DNA of 8,363 bases from Bacteroides sp. (GTDB lineage Bacteria > Bacteroidota > Bacteroidia > Bacteroidales > Bacteroidaceae): positions 1-8,363 of the forward strand of contig DXOJ01000657.1 in assembly GCA_019412865.1 (NCBI GenBank). The letters run 5' to 3'. The notes below the pieces were generated by a model that was not told where the DNA came from, did not search any database, and worked only from the letters and a program-made list of their open reading frames with translations. Position 1 is the first letter of the stretch, and each line of letters opens with the position of its first letter. Shown piece after piece: positions 5,639 to 8,363 of the stretch. A program made the translations under genes and the position numbers.

Positions 5639-8363
5639 TTAGAAGTTTATCTTAATGTTGAATCCTATATTCCGGGTACTCGGCATCATGAAGTAGTCGA
5701 TTCCCTGATAATAGTTGTTCGTAGTAGCTACTGCTTCGGGGTCGAAAGGAGCTTTGCAGTAGATCATCCAGAGATTTTTGCCGACAAGGGAAACATTGAC
5801 GTCACACACATTGCCCAGCCAACGGCGGGGGATGGTATAGCCGATACGTGCTTCCTGCAAGCGAAGATTGGTTGCACTGTAAGTATAGTAAGTAGGCAAA
5901 CCGCTTTGCGACGCTACTACCGAATAAAAACCTTGCGGATTCACCCGGCTGCGTCCGTTGATCCATACTCCGCCCGCATCACGTGCGGCGGCAGAAGTCT
6001 CGGATACGCCGTAAAGGTCGAGATAAGCCTGTGTAGCCGAATAGGCGATGCCGCCCAGACGGGCTGTCAGCAGGAATCCTACATTGACGCCTTTGTAAGA
6101 GAAACTGTTGTTCCATGCCAGGTTCGCTTTGGGAAGTACACTGCCCAGTTTGATGTCACCGGCATTGTCTATCGCAGTCACATTGCCGTCATTGTCCACC
6201 AGTACATTGCCATTGATATCCCGTTTCAAGTCGGCATGAGTATAAAGGTCGCCCAATGTACCGCCTTCTTTCAGGATAAACTTCGCTTTTCCGAATCCGC
6301 GTCCTTCATCGGTTTTCAGTTCCAGTTTGTCGACGTTATATGTTTTTCCGCTTTCCGGGTGGATATAGTCTTTCACCAGTTCCACGATTTCATTCTTATT
6401 GGTCGAGAAGGTGAAACTGCTGTCCCATCCGAAGTCTCCCCAACGATGCCCGTAAGACAACATAGCCTCAAAACCGTAGTTACGCACGTATCCGGTCTGA
6501 ACATACAGTTTGTCGTATCCCGAAGATACGGGGAGTTGCGGATCGAACGTCTGATTGTAGGTATTGGCATAATAGAACGATCCGCTTACTTTCAAATCTT
6601 TCCATAAAGTTGCATCCAGCCCTATTTCCCACGAATCGGTACGTTCGGGATAGAGCTTCCCGATGGGATAATGCGTCTGTGATTTCCAGTCCTGCTTGTT
6701 GGCGTCATAAGCATAGGTAGGATAAGTGAGGAAACGCGGATAGGGCGTACCAACGGAACCGAACGAACCGCGTACTTTGAGATAATCGATCCATTCCGGG
6801 AGTTTCACCATTTCGGAAATAACCGCCGAGAGTCCCACAGACGGATAAAAGAAAGACGCCTGCGGAGAATTGGTCAACTGGGATGCCCAGTCATTACGTC
6901 CGGTCAGAGTGAGGTAGAGCATACTCTTCCAGCCCACTTCCGCACTGGCAAAAACAGATTCCGTAGCTTCACGCCAGCCGACTTGCGTGGCACGTTTCTT
7001 GGCATTGTCCAAGTCATAGACGTTGAAGAGATTCGGAATACCTGTATCCCGTATCGGACCGGCATAGCCCAGTTCCTTGCTGGTGACGCCGCTATAGCTG
7101 GCACCGATATTGGCAACGATGGTAAAGTCCTGAATACGTTTATTGATATTCACAAGAACGTCCGCATAAGTCTGCGAGTATTGCCCGTTGTTTACGGTGT
7201 AATGTCCCTGCGTGCTGCCATCCGTCAATGTGGTGCTGGTGCTTGCATAGAGTTTGCCTTCATATTCGCTGTGAGTATTGTCTATACGCACTCGTCCGGC
7301 TACATTCAGCCAGTCAAGAATCTGATAACTCAGGCCTGCCGATGCCATATAACGCTTCTTATTGTTAAGCCGGAGATTGCGGTAAGCAATCCAGTAAGGA
7401 TTCTGCATACGAAGATCGCCTTCGCCCTGCGGCCAGAACTGGACACTGATCTTTCGCGCCTCATCCCAGCGTTCGAAGTTCTTTATCAGCGAAAAGTCGT
7501 CTCCCCGCGGGAAGAGATAAGCGGAAACCAGCGGATTGGAATACTGTCCCTGATTGGTCATATTCCGGTCGTTCTGAAGAATATAACTGGCACTCACATC
7601 CAGTTTCATCTTATCATTCAGGAAACTGGTCGTATTGCGGAAAGTAAAATTATAACGGTTATACCGGTTGTTCGGAACCATCCCCGCCGAATTAACGGCT
7701 GCCGCCGAGAAGAAGGTCTGATTCTTGTCCGTACCGGTGGATAAAGTGACAGAGTTGGTATATACCGCACCCGTATCGAAGAAGTCCGTTGGTTCGTAAC
7801 CGTTCTGAGCTGCCGGATTCAGCTTCGGTCCCCAACTGTAAATGCTGGAATTGCCGGCTTTGCCATTACTTCCCGTCCCGTAACGCCCTTGAAAATCGGG
7901 CATCTTAAAAGGATTCAGCCACTCAAAGCCGCTCGATACTCCTACCTGCAACTTACCGATTTCGCCCTTTTTCGTAGTAATCACAATGGCGCCATTCGCC
8001 GCATTGCTACCGTAAAGGGCAGCCGCAGCCGCTCCCGTCAACACGGAAATGCTCTCAATATCTTCCGGATTGATATCCGCAATTCCTTCACTGGCACCCT
8101 TTGAACCAAATTCCGTATCGCCTCCGCCTCCGAAATTGTACATCGGAATACCGTCGATGACGTACAAGGCATTACTGCTCTGCTCAATGGACTTCGTACC
8201 GCGCATCACGACTCTGCTGGCTCCACCGACTCCGGAAGAACTCGTATTAATCGTAACGCCCGCCACTTTACCGTTCAGACTATTAATGAAGTTTGCATCC
8301 TTTATCTGAGTCAGTTCATCGGACTTCACCTGCTGCACATTGTAACTCAACGCTTTCTGCTCG
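5639..8363 (-). CDS. SusC-like TonB-dependent outer-membrane glycan transporter (5' end missing)
   Basis: Outer-membrane importer that takes up glycan fragments using TonB-ExbBD energy, paired with the SusD-like lid encoded next. 907 codons are visible. The frame stays open to the right edge and reads EQKALSYNVQQV, the usual SusC sequence before the plug, so the TTG at 8350 is not a start. The missing part should hold the signal peptide, the carboxypeptidase-regulatory-like domain and the TonB box. The plug covers roughly the first 130 visible residues, with NSLNGKVAGVTIN, VVMRGTKSI, LYVIDGIPM, and NPEDIESISVLTG followed by AALYGSNAANGAIVITTKKG. The rest is a long beta-barrel rich in aromatic strands, ending NIGFNIKINF with the C-terminal Phe expected of a BAM substrate. 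No frameshift is seen. The SusC-like family is certain. The substrate cannot be read from this sequence alone. Its promoter and any regulator lie outside the window. Confidence 0.97.
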   Translation of the reverse strand, partial: EQKALSYNVQQVKSDELTQIKDANFINSLNGKVAGVTINTSSSGVGGASRVVMRGTKSIEQSSNALYVIDGIPMYNFGGGGDTEFGSKGASEGIADINPEDIESISVLTGAAAAALYGSNAANGAIVITTKKGEIGKLQVGVSSGFEWLNPFKMPDFQGRYGTGSNGKAGNSSIYSWGPKLNPAAQNGYEPTDFFDTGAVYTNSVTLSTGTDKNQTFFSAAAVNSAGMVPNNRYNRYNFTFRNTTSFLNDKMKLDVSASYILQNDRNMTNQGQYSNPLVSAYLFPRGDDFSLIKNFERWDEARKISVQFWPQGEGDLRMQNPYWIAYRNLRLNNKKRYMASAGLSYQILDWLNVAGRVRIDNTHSEYEGKLYASTSTTLTDGSTQGHYTVNNGQYSQTYADVLVNINKRIQDFTIVANIGASYSGVTSKELGYAGPIRDTGIPNLFNVYDLDNAKKRATQVGWREATESVFASAEVGWKSMLYLTLTGRNDWASQLTNSPQASFFYPSVGLSAVISEMVKLPEWIDYLKVRGSFGSVGTPYPRFLTYPTYAYDANKQDWKSQTHYPIGKLYPERTDSWEIGLDATLWKDLKVSGSFYYANTYNQTFDPQLPVSSGYDKLYVQTGYVRNYGFEAMLSYGHRWGDFGWDSSFTFSTNKNEIVELVKDYIHPESGKTYNVDKLELKTDEGRGFGKAKFILKEGGTLGDLYTHADLKRDINGNVLVDNDGNVTAIDNAGDIKLGSVLPKANLAWNNSFSYKGVNVGFLLTARLGGIAYSATQAYLDLYGVSETSAAARDAGGVWINGRSRVNPQGFYSVVASQSGLPTYYTYSATNLRLQEARIGYTIPRRWLGNVCDVNVSLVGKNLWMIYCKAPFDPEAVATTNNYYQGIDYFMMPSTRNIGFNIKINF

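Larger units (their letters stand above)
125..8363 (-). other. Polysaccharide utilization locus operon (3' part)
   Basis: Five consecutive minus-strand genes with gaps of about 5, 37, 15 and 21 bases and no terminator-like structure noticed between them. The order is SusC, SusD and three lipoproteins, four lipoproteins in all counting SusD. This is the standard PUL import and surface-binding module. The gene order recalls BT3983-BT3987 of B. thetaiotaomicron, a high-mannose N-glycan locus; that comparison is from memory. No sensor or regulator (hybrid two-component system, ECF sigma/anti-sigma pair, SusR) and no clearly active glycoside hydrolase lies in the window. Such genes would have to be upstream of SusC or downstream of the left edge. 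Confidence 0.88.

Noticed and set aside
5906..7744. Plus-strand open frames opposite the SusC-like gene
   Set aside because: They are antisense to strongly conserved TonB-dependent barrel sequence, and the translations show no recognisable motif.
8348..8350. TTG codon as a possible start of the SusC-like protein
   Set aside because: The frame continues to the window edge with EQKA, the expected SusC sequence, and the plug would be cut short. The gene is truncated by the window, not by a real start.

Overview
This window looks like part of a polysaccharide utilization locus (PUL) from a gut-type Bacteroides or close relative in the Bacteroidota. The evidence is a SusC-like TonB-dependent transporter directly followed by a SusD-like lipoprotein, then three further lipoproteins with acidic residues after the lipidated cysteine. 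Intergenic gaps are short, ribosome binding sites are mostly absent, and GC content is moderate. No genus-specific marker is present, so the genus is an inference.

All five genes lie on the minus strand and read right to left. The order is SusC-like transporter (5' end cut off by the right edge, 8363-5639), SusD-like glycan-binding lipoprotein (5633-4029), a small Ala-rich lipoprotein that looks like a degenerate GH18 TIM barrel (3991-3098), a DUF1735 + LamG/concanavalin lipoprotein (3082-1793), and a DUF1735 + Endo H/F-type GH18-like lipoprotein (1771-125). The gaps are about 5, 37, 15 and 21 bases, so this is almost certainly one transcript. A 17-bp hairpin that pairs fully only in the minus-strand RNA lies 8 bases after the last stop codon, with a U7 tract further on. 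This probably marks the operon's 3' end. The left 76 bases hold no gene, only a weak promoter-like -7 box pointing out of the window.

The layout (SusC, SusD, small lipoprotein, LamG lipoprotein, GH18-family lipoprotein) recalls, from memory, the Bacteroides thetaiotaomicron BT3983-BT3987 locus for host high-mannose N-glycans. The proteins would form a surface complex: the lipoproteins bind a glycan and SusC/SusD import it. The striking point is that both GH18-like proteins have altered catalytic motifs. The Endo H-type protein reads DGVNLWDE instead of DGVDFDDE, so the oxazoline-stabilising Asp is Trp. The small protein reads DGVALASA, with both Asp of the DxD part and the Glu missing. As seen here the operon may therefore encode capture and import with no working hydrolase, and the cutting enzyme would be encoded elsewhere.
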